Origin: an uncultured Methylophilus sp. | GTDB taxonomy: Bacteria > Pseudomonadota > Gammaproteobacteria > Burkholderiales > Methylophilaceae | Assembly: GCA_936943315.1 (NCBI GenBank) | Contig: CAKZJM010000339.1 | Location: 1-22,142 of the forward strand | DNA: 22,142 bases | Direction of reading: 5' to 3' | In this document: positions 21,934 through 22,142 of the stretch, one piece after another | Layout: each line of letters opens with the position of its first letter | Numbering within the stretch: the stretch's first letter is position 1 | Position numbers and translations under genes: made by a program | The notes under the pieces: generated by a model | The model's input: the letters and a program-made list of their open reading frames with translations, nothing else | What the model was told of the DNA's origin: nothing | The model's database searches: none

Positions 21934-22142
21934 TTAATCCACATTTTGCCCGATGCGCCACAACACGCCAGCCGGATCCGTAATACAGAAATCGCGCATG
22001 CCCCAGCTTTGCAATTGAATCGGCCAAATTTTAACGCCATATTTATTCACAATATCAGACTCTTCAATATGCGCCCACCAGGCTTCTACATCATGCACCA
22101 GCAAGTGCATCATAAAGTTTTCGGCCAGATTATCGGCACAAA
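21934..22142 (-). CDS. VOC family (glyoxalase/bleomycin-resistance fold) protein, partial (5' end outside window)
   Basis: Only the C-terminal 69 residues are in the window, ending at the TAA at 21934. The visible part includes ADNLAENFMMHLLVHDVEAW, WWAHIEESDIVNKYG, IWPIQLQSWGMRDFCITDP and AGVLWRIGQNVD. The pattern WGMRDFxxxDPxGxLWRIGQ is the last beta-alpha-beta unit of vicinal-oxygen-chelate proteins, which include glyoxalase I and bleomycin-binding proteins. No specific substrate can be given. The EamA gene follows 41 bases downstream. Confidence 0.8.
   Translation of the reverse strand, partial: CADNLAENFMMHLLVHDVEAWWAHIEESDIVNKYGVKIWPIQLQSWGMRDFCITDPAGVLWRIGQNVD

Noticed and set aside
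21893..22027. 45-codon upstream extension of the EamA gene
   Set aside because: It overlaps the VOC gene in a different frame, and the ATG at 21892 has its own ribosome-binding site and a proper first membrane helix.

Overview
The window reads as chromosomal core DNA of a methylotrophic betaproteobacterium, most likely a member of the Methylophilaceae (Methylophilus-like; base composition looks close to 50% GC by eye, not counted). Two things point there. The first is the betaproteobacterial gene order hfq-hflX-hflK-hflC-DUF2065-hisZ-purA together with the divergent pair bamD / rluD-pgeF. The second is a run of archaeal-type genes of the tetrahydromethanopterin / methanofuran C1 pathway directly downstream of purA. 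I see no tRNA, rRNA, CRISPR array, insertion sequence, phage gene or integrase.

Region 1 (1-5289, minus strand) is hisZ - purA - dmrB-like flavoprotein - dihydropteroate-synthase-like protein - DUF447 protein - mfnB (cut by the window edge). The last four genes are spaced by 5 bases or less or overlap, and belong to the H4MPT/methanofuran cofactor set used for formaldehyde oxidation. hisZ has a perfect TATAAT box six bases before its ATG, and its stop codon lies inside a terminator-like hairpin before purA.

Region 2 (5366-9124, minus strand) is hfq - hflX - hflK - hflC - a 59-residue DUF2065 membrane protein, closed by a strong bidirectional terminator. It encodes an RNA chaperone, a ribosome-rescue GTPase and the FtsH-regulating membrane complex. 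As read, hflK carries a one-base frameshift in its last 30 codons.

Region 3 (9235-13419) holds gltX (minus), a divergent small plus-strand gene of unknown function with a promoter predicting a leaderless mRNA, and then, convergent to it across a bidirectional terminator, rimO and a ZIP metal transporter with histidine-rich loops.

Region 4 (13526-17498) has a small membrane protein and a Gph-like HAD phosphatase, then a CACAGAG-type inverted repeat, then pgeF and rluD (with an unusual acidic tail). bamD diverges from rluD and ends at a strong terminator.

Region 5 (17499-22142, minus strand) is less conserved: a small HEHVH membrane protein coupled to a YnfA-family protein, a four-helix membrane protein of unknown function, a secreted PQQ-dependent sugar dehydrogenase-like protein, a tiny membrane protein, a lipoprotein of unknown function, a single-domain EamA transporter, and the end of a VOC (glyoxalase-fold) protein cut by the window edge. 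Several genes here start with TTG or GTG, supported by good ribosome-binding sites.

No clearly new multi-gene defence or mobile system is visible. The observations most worth checking are the hflK frameshift, the promoter geometry predicting leaderless mRNAs for hisZ and the gene at 10758, the purA/H4MPT gene linkage, the acidic RluD tail and the HEHVH protein.
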